A model generated the notes under the pieces. It made no database searches. It was given only the letters and a program-made list of their open reading frames with translations, and was not told the DNA's origin. The translations under genes were made by a program, and so were the position numbers. From assembly GCA_016869535.1 (NCBI GenBank), contig VGDX01000009.1, positions 1 through 64,000 on the forward strand: a stretch of 64,000 bases of DNA. The letters are read 5' to 3'. Numbering within the stretch: the stretch's first letter is position 1; the number at the start of each line of letters is the position of its first letter. Source of the DNA: Alphaproteobacteria bacterium. GTDB taxonomy: Bacteria; Pseudomonadota; Alphaproteobacteria; Rhizobiales; Methyloligellaceae. This document shows positions 41,948-53,724 of the stretch, one piece after another.

Positions 41948-43300
41948 TCAGTCGAAATCGACGCCGAGCCACTCGGCGGAAGCCGCAGCGAAGGCGTCGC
42001 GCAGAGCCTCGTTCCCGACGCTCTCGAACGCCTCGCCGACGAAAGCCTGGATCAGAAGCGCCCGCGCCTCTTCTTCCGGAATGCCGCGTGCCTCGAGATA
42101 GAACAGCAGATCCTCGTCGATCTGGCCCGAGGTCGAGCCATGGCCGCAGACCACGTCGTCGGCGAAAATCTCAAGTTCGGGCTTGGAGTCGAATTCGGCC
42201 CCTTCCGACAGCAGCAATGCGTTCGCCATCTGCTTGGAGTCGGTCTTCTGCGCGCCGGGCGCGACCACGATCTTGCCCTGGAAGATGCCGCGTGCCTCGT
42301 CGTCGAGGACGACCTTCAGCAGCTCGCGTGTGTTGCAATGCGGCACGAGATGCTCGACCAGGATGGTGGTGTCGCAATGCTGGCGCCCGCGCTGCATGGT
42401 GACGCCGGAGATGTTGGCGGCGGCGTGCTCGCCGGTGAACTGCGCGTAGATCTGGTTGCGGGCGAGCAACGCGCCGAGCGAGACCACGAAGGCATTATAG
42501 CGGGCATCGGCGCCGAGCTTGATCAGCCAGGTGGTGAGATGCAGAGCATCCTCCACTTCAAGCTGCAGCTTGATGTGATCGATGGCGGCCTTGTCGGCGA
42601 CCAGGACTTCGGTCACGGCGTTGCGTTGCAACCCCTTCATTCCGAGACTGCCGAAACTTTCCAGCAAGGTCGCCGCGCTGCCCGGCTCGGCCACGACGAC
42701 ATTGCGGATATAGGCCGAGGCCGGGTCGCCCTTGCCGTCGAGCTGGATGAGATGAAGCGGCTTGTCCAGTGTCACGTCCTTGCCGACCCGCAAAGCGATG
42801 CCGCCCGTCATCAGCGCCGTGTTGAGCGCGAGCACCGGATCGTCCGCACGCGGATTGATCGCGCCGAGTGACGCCTTGAGCCAGGCCGGCGGTTTCTCAA
42901 GGGCTTGCGCCAGCGAAATGGCTTCGACGCCCGACGCCTTCAATCCGGCAAGGTCCGAGAGGTCGGCGCGCAGCTCGCCTTCGACCATAACCAGACGATA
43001 GGCAGGAAGCCCCGCGATCTTCGCGCCAAAGGCCTGCTCGATGTCGGCCGCCGCGACGGCTAAGCCGGTGGCGAGCAGCAGCGGATGCGCCTCGCTCACG
43101 CGGGCGCGGAGATCGGTATATTTCCATGCCTCGATGCGCCGGTGTGGGAGACCGAGATGTCCGTAAGCCTCGATGGCCTTGCGGCGGCGACCGGACACCC
43201 ATTCATTGCGCGCACCAGGCAGCGCCTTCTCGGCGCTCGTGAAGAGATCGAGAAAGTCCTGCTCGGCCTTGGTCCTGAATTGCTGGACGGGAAGGTCCAT
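41948..43300 (-). CDS. sufD: Fe-S assembly scaffold subunit SufD
   Basis: 450 residues. SufB/SufD-type beta-helix: NISGVTMQRGRQHCDTTILV, EHLVPHCNTRELLKVVLDDEARGIFQGKI, KTDSKQMANALLLSEGAEFDSKPELEIFADDVVCGHGSTSGQI (read in parts). Partner of SufB and SufC in the cluster-building complex. Between sufC and sufS on the same strand. Confidence 0.95.
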   Translation of the reverse strand: MDLPVQQFRTKAEQDFLDLFTSAEKALPGARNEWVSGRRRKAIEAYGHLGLPHRRIEAWKYTDLRARVSEAHPLLLATGLAVAAADIEQAFGAKIAGLPAYRLVMVEGELRADLSDLAGLKASGVEAISLAQALEKPPAWLKASLGAINPRADDPVLALNTALMTGGIALRVGKDVTLDKPLHLIQLDGKGDPASAYIRNVVVAEPGSAATLLESFGSLGMKGLQRNAVTEVLVADKAAIDHIKLQLEVEDALHLTTWLIKLGADARYNAFVVSLGALLARNQIYAQFTGEHAAANISGVTMQRGRQHCDTTILVEHLVPHCNTRELLKVVLDDEARGIFQGKIVVAPGAQKTDSKQMANALLLSEGAEFDSKPELEIFADDVVCGHGSTSGQIDEDLLFYLEARGIPEEEARALLIQAFVGEAFESVGNEALRDAFAAASAEWLGVDFD

Positions 43301-43309
43301 GCGTTTCTC

Positions 43310-44059
43310 CTACGCGGCCTGACCGTCGAACTCGGCGTAACCTGTGTCCTCTAACTCCAGCGCCAACTCAGGTCCGCCGGAGCGTGCCACCCGCCCGTCC
43401 GACAGCACATGCACGCGGTCGGGCACGATGTAATTGAGCAGCCGCTGGTAGTGAGTGATGACCAGCATGGAGCGCTCGGGCGAACGCAGCGCGTTCACGC
43501 CATCGGCGACCACGCGCACGGCGTCGATGTCGAGGCCCGAATCGGTCTCATCGAGCACGCAAAGCGACGGCTCGAGCAGAGCCATCTGCAGGATTTCATT
43601 GCGCTTTTTCTCGCCGCCGGAGAAGCCGACATTGAGCGGGCGCTTCAGCATCTCGGGGTCGATCTTGAGCGCCTTGGCCTTCTCGCGCACGAAACGCAAA
43701 AAGTCGGGCGTCGAGAGCTCGGCCTCGCCACGGGCCTTGCGCACCGAATTCACCGCCGTGCGCAGGAAGGTCATGGTGGCAACGCCGGGAATCTCCATCG
43801 GGTACTGGAACGCCAGGAACACACCGGCGACGGCGCGCTCGGTCGGGTCCATGGCGAGCAAATCTTCGCCGTTCCAGGTGACAGTGCCGGCGGTGACCTC
43901 GTAGTCCTCCTTGCCGGCCAGCACGTAAGCGAGCGTCGACTTGCCCGAGCCGTTCGGGCCCATTACCGCATGCACCTCGCCCGTTGGCAAAGTGAGGTCG
44001 AGACCTTTGAGGATCTCGCGGCCGTCGACATTGGCGTGCAAATTCTTGATCTCAAGCAT
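43310..44059 (-). CDS. sufC: SUF ATPase SufC
   Basis: 249 residues, ABC ATPase. Walker A GPNGSGKST (34-42), Q-loop FLAFQYPMEIPGV, ABC signature VGFSGGEKKRNEILQ, Walker B CVLDETDSGLD, and the switch histidine in VITHYQRLL. Drives conformational change in SufBCD. The true start is ATG 44059; a longer open frame upstream is a shadow of sufB. Confidence 0.96.
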   Translation of the reverse strand: MLEIKNLHANVDGREILKGLDLTLPTGEVHAVMGPNGSGKSTLAYVLAGKEDYEVTAGTVTWNGEDLLAMDPTERAVAGVFLAFQYPMEIPGVATMTFLRTAVNSVRKARGEAELSTPDFLRFVREKAKALKIDPEMLKRPLNVGFSGGEKKRNEILQMALLEPSLCVLDETDSGLDIDAVRVVADGVNALRSPERSMLVITHYQRLLNYIVPDRVHVLSDGRVARSGGPELALELEDTGYAEFDGQAA

Positions 44060-44076
44060 TCCGACTTCTTTCTGGT

Positions 44077-45546
<1,470 letters not shown>

Positions 45547-45580
45547 GCTTCTGCTCCAAAATCCTTTTCGTTCTCGGCGG

Positions 45581-46732
45581 TTACGCCGCCACCTTGCTTC
45601 CCTGCTTCAAGCGCTTCACCAATGGCTCAAACGCCTGAATGAACCTTTCGATATCGGCACGCTTGGTCGCAAAACCAAGGCTTATCCTGATCGCCCCTTG
45701 CGCCAACTCCGGCTTAACGCCCATGGCCGCCAGCACATGCGAGGCCTCGACCTTGCCCGAGGAGCAGGCCGCTCCAGAGCTCACCGCGACACCGGCAAGA
45801 TCGAGCCCGATCACCAGCGTCTCGGCCTTGGCGCCCGGCACGGCGATGCACGCGGTGTTGGGCAGGCGGGGCACGCCCGCCGACAGCACCACCGCATCAG
45901 GCGCGAGGCTCAGAACCCTCGCCTCGATCTCGTCTCTGAGCGCCGCAATCTCCCCGGTTTTGGCGAGATCGGCGCTTGCCAGCTCCGCCGCCACGCCGAA
46001 GCCGACAATGCCATAGACATTCTCGGTGCCGGCGCGCCTGCGGCGCTCCTGACCGCCGCCCTTGAGCAACGGCTCGACCGTGACGCCTTCGCGCAACACC
46101 AGTGCGCCGACGCCCTTAGGTCCGCCGATCTTGTGCGCCGACAGGCTCAGCATATCGGCGCCGAGCGCGCTCATATCGAGCTTCATCCGTCCCGCCGCCT
46201 GCACGGCGTCGGTATGGAGGAAACCACCAGCTTCCTCGACGATCTTCGCTGCTTCCGCCACCGGCTGGATGACGCCGGTTTCGTTATTGGCGGCCATCAG
46301 CGAAACATGCGGCCGCCACCCTCCTAAATGGTGCTTTTCCAGCGCTTTCGCAAGGTTTTCGAGGTCGATCACGCCCTCCGGCGTCACCGGAATCTGGGTG
46401 ATGGTCTCGGGGTGGAAACGCCCGCCAGCCAGCACCGAAGGGTGCTCGACCGCCGAGACATAGAGGTGCCACGACCCCTCGCCCCTTTGCGGGATGAGCG
46501 CCAGCGCGTTCGCCTCGGTGCCGCCGCTCGTGAAGATCACGTCCTCGGCCCGCGCGCCGGCGAGCTTCGCCACCTTCGTCCTCGCGGCCTCGATGGCGGC
46601 GCGCGCCGCACGTCCCTCTTCATGCACCGAGGACGGATTGCCGGTCAGCGACAGCGCGTCGATGACGGCAACGCGCACGTCCTCACGGAGCGGCGCGGTG
46701 GCGTTGTAGTCGAGATAGGATCGCTGGCTCAT
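45581..46732 (-). CDS. Cysteine desulfurase (NifS/IscS group I) heading the suf operon
   Basis: 383 residues. [47 protein letters not shown] lysine in [16 protein letters not shown] and the flexible loop [18 protein letters not shown] with the active-site cysteine of group I enzymes. The operon thus carries two desulfurases of different classes (this one and SufS), an arrangement common in alphaproteobacteria. An IscR/RirA-type regulator gene is absent upstream; instead an Irr-box-like palindrome lies 128 bases before the start. Confidence 0.92.
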   Translation of the reverse strand: MSQRSYLDYNATAPLREDVRVAVIDALSLTGNPSSVHEEGRAARAAIEAARTKVAKLAGARAEDVIFTSGGTEANALALIPQRGEGSWHLYVSAVEHPSVLAGGRFHPETITQIPVTPEGVIDLENLAKALEKHHLGGWRPHVSLMAANNETGVIQPVAEAAKIVEEAGGFLHTDAVQAAGRMKLDMSALGADMLSLSAHKIGGPKGVGALVLREGVTVEPLLKGGGQERRRRAGTENVYGIVGFGVAAELASADLAKTGEIAALRDEIEARVLSLAPDAVVLSAGVPRLPNTACIAVPGAKAETLVIGLDLAGVAVSSGAACSSGKVEASHVLAAMGVKPELAQGAIRISLGFATKRADIERFIQAFEPLVKRLKQGSKVAA

Positions 46733-46822
46733 GCTCTGCCGAAGCTTGCGGCCCTTCGCCGCCGGTTAATCGCTTGCACGAGCCCCCGTCGCACGTGCTA
46801 TGAAGCGCGGCCGGAATTTGAA

Positions 46823-46862
46823 GCCGCTCCAAGCGCCCAGCAGTTCCGGAGCGGCCTTTTTT
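46823..46862 (+). terminator. Orphan hairpin terminator on the plus strand
   Basis: GCCGCTCC (46823-46830) pairs with GGAGCGGC (46848-46855), followed by CTTTTTT. It has the form of an intrinsic terminator for plus-strand RNA, yet no plus-strand gene precedes it: the suf operon to its left runs the other way. It could end a short unannotated RNA or antisense transcript, or act as an attenuator read from the minus strand (no T-tract there). Confidence 0.5.
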
Positions 46863-46876
46863 GGAACAATTCTAAT
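46860..46876. promoter_or_regulatory. Irr-box (iron control element)-like palindrome upstream of suf
   Basis: TTTGGAACAATTCTAAT fits the Irr/ICE pattern TTTAGAA-N3-TTCTAAA at 12 of 14 specified positions. Rhizobial Irr represses or activates iron genes through this element, and suf operons are known Irr targets. It lies between the suf operon and the plus-strand hydrolase gene. Confidence 0.55.
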
Positions 46877-46997
46877 CTTCTATAAGATTCCAGGACATAA
46901 GAGTCAAGATTTGCGGCGCTTCCCTTGTTCCGCAGAAATACCCATCTCTGCTTCAGTTCGCCCCCAGAAGTAAACGTGCGATCGAGGTCAGTCGTTC

Positions 46998-47666
46998 ATG
47001 CCTGAAGTCAATATCAGCGGTCCCGCCGGGAGAATCGAGGCCCGCTACCACCACGAGCCCGGGCCGAATTCTCCCGTGGCGCTAATTCTCCATCCGCATC
47101 CGCAATTCGGCGGCACGATGAATAATCAGGTGGTGTATCACCTGTATTACGCGTTCCAGCGGCGCGGTTTCTCGGTGCTCCGCTTCAACTTTCGCGGCGT
47201 GGGCCGCAGCGAGGGCCTGTTCGATAACGGCCCGGGCGAGTTGGCGGACGCCGCCACCGCGCTCGATTGGTTGCAAGCCTATAACGCCGACGCCGAGACC
47301 TGCTGGATCGCGGGCGTGTCCTTCGGCTCGTGGATCGGCATGCAGCTTCTGATGCGGCGCCCTGAGATCGAAGGCTTCATCTCCGTGGCCCCGCCCGCCA
47401 ATCTCTATGATTTCACCTTCCTCGCCCCCTGCCCCTCGTCGGGACTGATGGTCAACGGCGCCAAAGATCGAGTCGTGCCAACGGAATCCGTGCGCGGGCT
47501 GGTGGACCGTCTCAAGACGCAGAATGGCATCGTCATCGAGCATGCCACCGTGCCGGACGCCAACCACTTCTTCGAAGGCCGCATGGACGGGCTGATGGAG
47601 ACGGTCGATGCCTATCTCGACAAGCGCCTCGGCAAGACCAAGAAGCGCAAAGACAGCGCCGCCTAA
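46998..47666 (+). CDS. Alpha/beta hydrolase (dienelactone-hydrolase-like)
   Basis: 222 residues. ALILHPHPQFGGTMNNQVVY, LRFNFRGVGRSEG, nucleophile elbow GVSFGSW (S108), acid D157 in VNGAKDRVV and H190 in DANHFFEG complete the triad. This short hydrolase family (often annotated CocE/NonD-like) is widespread and its substrate is unknown. Short basic C-terminal tail KTKKRKD. Confidence 0.82.
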   Translation: MPEVNISGPAGRIEARYHHEPGPNSPVALILHPHPQFGGTMNNQVVYHLYYAFQRRGFSVLRFNFRGVGRSEGLFDNGPGELADAATALDWLQAYNADAETCWIAGVSFGSWIGMQLLMRRPEIEGFISVAPPANLYDFTFLAPCPSSGLMVNGAKDRVVPTESVRGLVDRLKTQNGIVIEHATVPDANHFFEGRMDGLMETVDAYLDKRLGKTKKRKDSAA

Positions 47667-47682
47667 TCCCTCTTCTCAAATC

Positions 47683-47772
47683 GTCATGGCCGGGCTTGTC
47701 CCGGCCATCCAATAGTGCCTTCCCACACCGCTCCTGTCCAATTGGATGCCCGGCACAAGGCCGGGCATGACG
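47683..47772. repeat. Composite palindromic repeat element (REP-like), copy 2
   Basis: A 90-bp element. Hairpin ATGGCCGGG/CCCGGCCAT (47686-47708), inner CCAAT (47709-47713) and ATTGG (47741-47745), and hairpin ATGCCCGGC/GCCGGGCAT (47746-47768), flanked by GTC and GAC. Same plan as the element at 20479-20570. It lies between the hydrolase gene and tyrS. Confidence 0.8.
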
Positions 47773-47835
47773 AGTTTGGTATTGATGGGGCAAACCTGCT
47801 ACAGGCTCTGTCAAAATGTCGGGGCCGCTGAGACA

Positions 47836-49083
47836 ATGAACACCGTGAAATCGGACTTTCTGCGCGAGCTTAAGGATCGCGGCTATATCCACCAGGCGAC
47901 CGACGAAGCGGCCCTGGACAAGCTCGCGCGCGCCGAGACGGTCACCGGTTATATCGGCTTCGATTGCACCGCGCCTTCGCTCCATGTCGGCAATCTGCTC
48001 AGCATCATGCTGCTGCGGAAATTGCAGCAGGCCGGGCATCGCCCCATCGTCCTGATCGGCGGCGGCACCACTAAGGTGGGCGATCCGTCCGGCAAGGACG
48101 AGGCACGCAAGCTGCTCACCGACACCGAGATCGCCGCCAATATTGCCGGCATCGAGTCGGTCTTCAGCAAGTTCCTCAGCTTCGGCGATGGCGGCGCCAT
48201 CATGGTCAACAATGCCGACTGGCTCGATACGCTGAACTACATCGACTTCCTGCGCGACTACGGCCGCCATTTCAGCGTCAATCGCATGCTGACCTATGAA
48301 TCGGTGAAGCTCAGGCTCGAACGCGAGCAACCGCTGAGCTTCATCGAATTCAATTACATGGTGCTGCAGGCCTACGATTTCGTGGAGCTTTACCGACGCT
48401 ATGGCTGCCGCCTGCAGATGGGCGGCTCGGATCAGTGGGGCAATATCGTGAGCGGCATCGAGCTTGGGCGCCGCAGCGACGGCGTGGAGCTGTTCGGGCT
48501 CACCTCACCGCTCCTCACCACATCCTCGGGCGCTAAAATGGGCAAGACCGCCGCGGGCGCGGTGTGGCTCAATCCCGACATGCTCTCCCCTTACGACTAT
48601 TGGCAATATTGGCGGAACACCGAAGACGCCGATGTCGAGCGCTTCCTCAAGCTGTTCACCGAACTGCCGCTGAAGGAGATCGCCAGGCTCGGCAAACTTA
48701 GCGGCGCGGAGTTGAACGAGGCGAAGAAAATCCTCGCCACCGAGGCGACCGCTCTCGTCCATGGCCGCGACGCCGCCGATCGCGCCGCGGATACGGCCCG
48801 GACCACATTCGAGCAAGGCGAGATCGCCGCCAATCTGCCCACGCTCGACGTGCCGCGCGCCGAACTGAAGAAGGGTCTCGGGGTGCTGAATGCGAGCCTG
48901 CAGGTCGGCTTCGTCAATTCGACCGGCGAAGCCCGGCGGCAGATCAAGGGCGGCGGACTCAAGATCAACGACGAGGCCGTCGCCGACGACCGGAGACTCT
49001 TGACGCTCTCGGACCTCACGCCGGAAGGTGTGATCAAGCTTTCGCTCGGCAAGAAGCGTCACGTGCTGATCCGGCCGGTTTAG
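47836..49083 (+). CDS. tyrS: Tyrosyl-tRNA synthetase
   Basis: 415 residues. Class [19 protein letters not shown] with the HIGH-equivalent [23 protein letters not shown], the KMSKS-equivalent SGAKMGKT, and a C-terminal S4 RNA-binding domain (about 345-410, [15 protein letters not shown] region reading [20 protein letters not shown]). Charges tRNA-Tyr. ATG at 47836 begins the usual [12 protein letters not shown]; the frame is open upstream through the repeat element. Confidence 0.96.
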   Translation: MNTVKSDFLRELKDRGYIHQATDEAALDKLARAETVTGYIGFDCTAPSLHVGNLLSIMLLRKLQQAGHRPIVLIGGGTTKVGDPSGKDEARKLLTDTEIAANIAGIESVFSKFLSFGDGGAIMVNNADWLDTLNYIDFLRDYGRHFSVNRMLTYESVKLRLEREQPLSFIEFNYMVLQAYDFVELYRRYGCRLQMGGSDQWGNIVSGIELGRRSDGVELFGLTSPLLTTSSGAKMGKTAAGAVWLNPDMLSPYDYWQYWRNTEDADVERFLKLFTELPLKEIARLGKLSGAELNEAKKILATEATALVHGRDAADRAADTARTTFEQGEIAANLPTLDVPRAELKKGLGVLNASLQVGFVNSTGEARRQIKGGGLKINDEAVADDRRLLTLSDLTPEGVIKLSLGKKRHVLIRPV

Positions 49084-49088
49084 CGGCG

Positions 49089-52000
49089 TTACTGCGGGGT
49101 GAAGCCGCGACTCGGCGAGGCGGCGGCCGCCTCGGGCGCCGCATCGAATTCAAAGATCTGCCGGAAGATGCCGGGTGTCATCACCGACATCGGATTGACC
49201 AGCACCGTGGGATTGTCGAGCTTGCCCTTGATGGCAAAGGTGATACCGACCAGCCCTTCGCCCTGCCGTCCGCCGATGATCGGTCCGAGAATCGGAATGG
49301 AGCGAAAGGCGGAGTTGAGCCCGTAGAGCGGGACATAGGTGCCGCCGAGATCGACCGTGCGCGCCTTGAAGTCGGCGGTGCCGCGCACGGTGGCGCCGAG
49401 CGACGGACCATTCATGTAGGAATCATGCAGGCGGAACTTGCCGCCGCCGACGCTGAACGGCGCGCGCAACTGAGTAAACCCGATGCGCGACCGCTGTTGC
49501 TGCTGCTGCTTACGCTCGCCGAGCACGGCGGTTGAGTGCGGATCGGTGAGAACGTCGTCGACTACGGAATCGCCAACCAAGTTGAAGTTTCGCACCCACA
49601 ATGTGCCATTCATCGCGCCGGCTGTGCCGGCATCGAGATTAACCTGGAGCGAGGCTTCGCCGCCCTCGATACTTGGGTAGAAACCGACGAGACGAAAGGC
49701 GGAGCCAGCATCGACCGCCTCGGCCTTGATCTGCCTGGCACCGCCCGCATGTTCGAGCCTCACCGCGGCGGTACTTTTACCGTTCAGATTGCCCTTGGCG
49801 TCGAGCGCCACGAGCTTGCCGTCGCGTTTCTGCATGGTGGCCTGCAGATCTTTGACCGTGGTGTCATAGGCGCCGACCACGGTGCCGATCCGGGCCATGA
49901 AATCGATGCCGGTCCAATCGCCCGCGTTCTCCGATCCCGAAGCGGCAATCTGCTCCGCCGAAAACAGAGACTGGAAGAACTGCCGTCCGTCGAAGCTCGG
50001 CCCCTCGACCTTGATGTCGAGCACATTATCGTCGCGGATGTCGCCAGTGATTTCGACATGGGTCAGGGCGCTGACCGAGAAGTGAGGAAAATAAAAGCTC
50101 TTGAGACGGTGCGCTGCATCGAGCGAGATCAAACCGTTGACGGCAATATCGTCACCGAGGACGGTGAAGTTCTGCAAATCGAGCGAACCGTTATCCTTCT
50201 GCTCCACATCGAACTGCACGCTTGCCGCGCGGCCGGCCGGCTTGGTCCAACCGATACTGTCGAATTGCAACCGCGCCTGGGTGAGGTCGGCCTGGAAGTT
50301 GATGCTCTGGTCGCTTTGCCCGAAGCGCGACATCGACAAGGTGACCGGCGTCGGGCCTTTGATCAGATGGTTGAGCTTGAGCCCAAGTTGTGTGCGCTTG
50401 GCCTCGTCGAGCGTGGCGTTGACGCGAAGCGGCGGCTGCCGGTCATCGGGCGTGTAGAAGATGCGCTGCCAGTAGACCTCGGCTGGTATGTTCTGGATGA
50501 GAACCTGACCCCGGGCCTCGATCGTTTCATCGGTGACGTTCAGATCGATACCGCCACCTGCCACCTGCAGATCGCCGATACGCTGCGGCGCGATGGCGTT
50601 CTCGATGCGCGCCAATCCGTTCAGCTTGATGTCTTTGAATTCGAGATCGGCCAAGAGCGGCATGGACAGGGTAAAGCCGCCCTCTGCCGTGCCGCTCAGG
50701 AAGTCAGGCGTCATGCCCACGCTTCTGATGTAGCCGAGCGGCTCGTGGTCGAGAAGTTCGAGGACCGCAGGCGTGGCGCCATTCGCCTTGAACGCGATCA
50801 CGCCTTGCTGCGGGTCGATGCGCAGATCGGGAATGTAGAACGTGCCGTCGGCAAGGGCGATTTCCTGCGATGAGGGCAGCACGATCTTGCCCTGCGGGAT
50901 GTCGACGGAGAATTCGACGCCCGAGACCACAAGTTTCGCGTCGCCCGTGATCACCGGTGGCAGTTCGGGGATATAGGCGATGCTCATGCCGGAAAGGTTG
51001 AGTTCGACATTGATAGTGCCCGGAGGCACCTGGCCCCCCTGTTCGATTTCGGCAAGCTGACCCGCGGCCAAGTTCACCTCGAAGCGGCCGCCTTGCGTCT
51101 CTCCGCCTTCGATCCGTTCAAGCACCCATTGCCGCGCCTTGCCTGCGAGGAATTTCGGCCAGAACCGCTTCAGGGTGTCGACCGGCATCGGGCTCACTTC
51201 GCCCGATAGATGAATCTCCGGTGAGGTCGGCGCATCGACCGCATAGCCCATGAGCGAAATCGATGCCGTGCCCGAGCGAATGACGAAGCGCGAGACGGTC
51301 ACGCGCCCTTCCGCCGGCACGAAGTTGCCCGTGGCCGACCATTCATCCACTTTCATGGGAGAAAGACCGAACTCCTCGATGGCGAGAATTGTATCGTCAG
51401 CCTTCAAGGCGAAGTCCCAGGTAACCGGTACACCGTCCGCGCCGCGCGTTGGACGGAAGGTGCCGCTGATCGTGGCCCGGCTCTGTCCCCAGACGAATGT
51501 CGAGGGCGCGATTTCGACGATGTCCTTTTCTTTCACATAGCGCAGCTTGATATCGCCATGGTCGATGCGCATGGCGGTGTCGCGGTCCCAGGGTGGCGTG
51601 ATGAGGCCGGGCGCCAGTCTGAGCCATGCCTCGCCCGACAGGAACTTTCCGCTATCGGAGAGTTCCATCGTGCCTTCGCCGTCTACGGCCATGTCGAGCG
51701 CCTTGAGCACGCCAATCGAGGGGAAGTTGCCGGCGATGCCCGACGGAACGAGATTCTGCACCAGTGCGGTGATGCCGAGACTCTCGCGCCTGGGACGCTG
51801 TTCGGTACGAATTTCGAGCTGCCAGTCGCCCTTGGACGAGGCGACGCTGGCCTGGCCGACGATCAGGCTGCGCTGATGGCGATGGTCGAGATCGATGGAG
51901 AAGTCAGGCACATGCCAGGAGGTCTGCGTGCCGCCATGATTGAGCACGACCAGAGCATCCTCGAAGCCGAACCTTGTGAGATAGGAGCCACTGCCGGCGC

Positions 52001-52823
52001 GCGCGCGCACGAAGGCTTCATTCACGGCACTGGTCAGATCGAGCTTGCGGGAGCTGGCGCCAATCGGCGTCTCGGGACGTTTGGCGATCGCCGGTGCGTC
52101 CGGCAGGCCTGAGGACGCTTCGCCCTGCGGCATAGACTCGCTGCTGGGCGGCCGTGAGAAACTCAAAGTGAGCCCCTGCTCGTCATTATAGAAGAGCAGG
52201 AGGCGCGGCCCGATGAAGTCGACGCTTCCCGGCGCGAGATGTCCCGTGAGTAACGCGCTGCCGCTCATACCGATGGCCGCCAGTGGCGCTTGCGCCACGA
52301 TCGAGCCGTCTTTCGCATCGATCAGCCGGATATTGCGCAGGCGGAACAGGACACCCGGTCCATCCGAGGCACGCTGCAGGACCGCATCGTCGATCTGAAC
52401 CTTGAGGCCTGACAATTGCTCGTTGATGGCCTCCTCGATGGTCGGAACCAGAGTCGGCAGCGAGATCGGCCCTTGCGCGAGACGCCCATAGCCCATGACG
52501 ATGGCAATCAAGCCCACGACTAGGACGCCGGCGAAAATTTCGCGGCAGAGATGGGCGCCACCCTTCGACAATTTGGCGATCTCGACCTGCACCGGCTCGG
52601 GCACGCTTTTCACCAGCGCCCTTCCTTGGGCTGGCAGCGTGAGGAGAACCTTGCGGCTTTCTTCGGTCCATTTGACCAGGGCACCGGCGATCGGTTGCAT
52701 CGCCGAAGACGGCGATGCCGATTCGGCGCGCGCTTCGCGGGTCAGGCCCAAGGCTGACAAAAGGCGCCTGAACGCCGCGGCGGCTTCGTCGATCAAGGTA
52801 AGGCGATGCCTCGGTTCGCTCAT
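49089..52823 (-). CDS. Giant AsmA-like/DUF3971 envelope protein (YhdP-type)
   Basis: 1244 residues. A cytoplasmic N-terminal region of about 95 residues, one membrane helix (about 96-113, IFAGVLVVGLIAIVMGYG), then a very long periplasmic beta-strand-rich domain with recurrent amphipathic strands, ending in an AsmA-like C-terminal part (RGTADFKARTVDLGGTYVPL). The layout fits YhdP/TamB/AsmA bridge-like proteins thought to carry phospholipids between membranes. A Pro/Ser/Gln-rich segment and a QQQQQ run (near 49490) mark disordered loops. Converges on tyrS. Confidence 0.8.
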   Translation of the reverse strand: MSEPRHRLTLIDEAAAAFRRLLSALGLTREARAESASPSSAMQPIAGALVKWTEESRKVLLTLPAQGRALVKSVPEPVQVEIAKLSKGGAHLCREIFAGVLVVGLIAIVMGYGRLAQGPISLPTLVPTIEEAINEQLSGLKVQIDDAVLQRASDGPGVLFRLRNIRLIDAKDGSIVAQAPLAAIGMSGSALLTGHLAPGSVDFIGPRLLLFYNDEQGLTLSFSRPPSSESMPQGEASSGLPDAPAIAKRPETPIGASSRKLDLTSAVNEAFVRARAGSGSYLTRFGFEDALVVLNHGGTQTSWHVPDFSIDLDHRHQRSLIVGQASVASSKGDWQLEIRTEQRPRRESLGITALVQNLVPSGIAGNFPSIGVLKALDMAVDGEGTMELSDSGKFLSGEAWLRLAPGLITPPWDRDTAMRIDHGDIKLRYVKEKDIVEIAPSTFVWGQSRATISGTFRPTRGADGVPVTWDFALKADDTILAIEEFGLSPMKVDEWSATGNFVPAEGRVTVSRFVIRSGTASISLMGYAVDAPTSPEIHLSGEVSPMPVDTLKRFWPKFLAGKARQWVLERIEGGETQGGRFEVNLAAGQLAEIEQGGQVPPGTINVELNLSGMSIAYIPELPPVITGDAKLVVSGVEFSVDIPQGKIVLPSSQEIALADGTFYIPDLRIDPQQGVIAFKANGATPAVLELLDHEPLGYIRSVGMTPDFLSGTAEGGFTLSMPLLADLEFKDIKLNGLARIENAIAPQRIGDLQVAGGGIDLNVTDETIEARGQVLIQNIPAEVYWQRIFYTPDDRQPPLRVNATLDEAKRTQLGLKLNHLIKGPTPVTLSMSRFGQSDQSINFQADLTQARLQFDSIGWTKPAGRAASVQFDVEQKDNGSLDLQNFTVLGDDIAVNGLISLDAAHRLKSFYFPHFSVSALTHVEITGDIRDDNVLDIKVEGPSFDGRQFFQSLFSAEQIAASGSENAGDWTGIDFMARIGTVVGAYDTTVKDLQATMQKRDGKLVALDAKGNLNGKSTAAVRLEHAGGARQIKAEAVDAGSAFRLVGFYPSIEGGEASLQVNLDAGTAGAMNGTLWVRNFNLVGDSVVDDVLTDPHSTAVLGERKQQQQQRSRIGFTQLRAPFSVGGGKFRLHDSYMNGPSLGATVRGTADFKARTVDLGGTYVPLYGLNSAFRSIPILGPIIGGRQGEGLVGITFAIKGKLDNPTVLVNPMSVMTPGIFRQIFEFDAAPEAAAASPSRGFTPQ

Positions 52824-53142
52824 GGGCCTAATTGCCGGCTATACCCCCAAGGCAGCCTCTCTGGCAGGCCTCCCTAACACGGCCTATCTTGTGAGGCTAA
52901 GCACTTGTCGCATAGGAGATACCAAAATCGGCTAAAGGAAGGCGATAGGACCGAAAAACCAAGATGCGTCAATCATCTGCGCCGTCTTTCAACTGTTGCG
53001 ATATTGCCATGACGCGCAAACCAATGCGAACTCGCGCGCAGGGAACGCCCTCGACAATCAGAAGGGGCAGTTCTATGGTTGGCCCGGGCCTGAGAGCACT
53101 CAATTCCAGGACGCGCGTCAAAGTAGCGAGGGGGAAAGTATC

Positions 53143-53685
53143 ATGTTTACGAAGAAGTTGGAGTCCACCGCCAACCTCACCAAGTTCGGAGAGAAAAAAA
53201 GCGACTCCGAATCGCCGTTCGCCGAGCGGCCCTCGACCTCCGTCAAGAGCACGAGTTCGAGCAAGATGGTTCCCTCCATCATCGGAGAAGATTTGTCGAT
53301 CACCGGCAATGTACGGTCTAAGGGCGAACTCCAGATCGACGGCGAGATCCAAGGCGACATCAATTGCGGATCGCTGTTGCTCGGCGAAACATCGCAGGTC
53401 ATCGGTGGCTTGATCGCCGAGGATGTGGTGGTGCGGGGCCGCGTGGTCGGCTCGATCAGGGGCCTGCGTGTCACGCTACAGTCGCAGGCGCATGTTGAAG
53501 GCGATATTTTCCATCAGAGCCTCGCCATCGAGCAGGGAGCGTATTTCGAAGGGAAATCCCGCCGGTCGGACGATCCGATGGCCGACCTCAAGACGGAAAA
53601 AAGCCAGAACCATTCCCGTTCAGACCGGCCGTTCGAGTCCCGCTCCGACGACAAAGACAAGCCGCTGAACTCGGCCGCCGAATAA
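53143..53685 (+). CDS. Bactofilin
   Basis: 180 residues. The central bactofilin beta-helix (about 45-135) has SIIGEDLSITGNVRSKGELQ, IDGEIQGDINCGSLLLGETS, VVVRGRVVGSIRGLRVTL and VEGDIFHQSLAIEQGAYFEG; disordered charged ends flank it. Self-assembling cytoskeletal protein involved in cell shape or envelope synthesis. ATG at 53143 has GAGGGGG upstream; the longer open frame from 52996 is not supported. Confidence 0.93.
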   Translation: MFTKKLESTANLTKFGEKKSDSESPFAERPSTSVKSTSSSKMVPSIIGEDLSITGNVRSKGELQIDGEIQGDINCGSLLLGETSQVIGGLIAEDVVVRGRVVGSIRGLRVTLQSQAHVEGDIFHQSLAIEQGAYFEGKSRRSDDPMADLKTEKSQNHSRSDRPFESRSDDKDKPLNSAAE

Positions 53686-53724
53686 CGGCAGTCATCTGAT
53701 TTTTCCGAAGACGCGAACGCGGGC

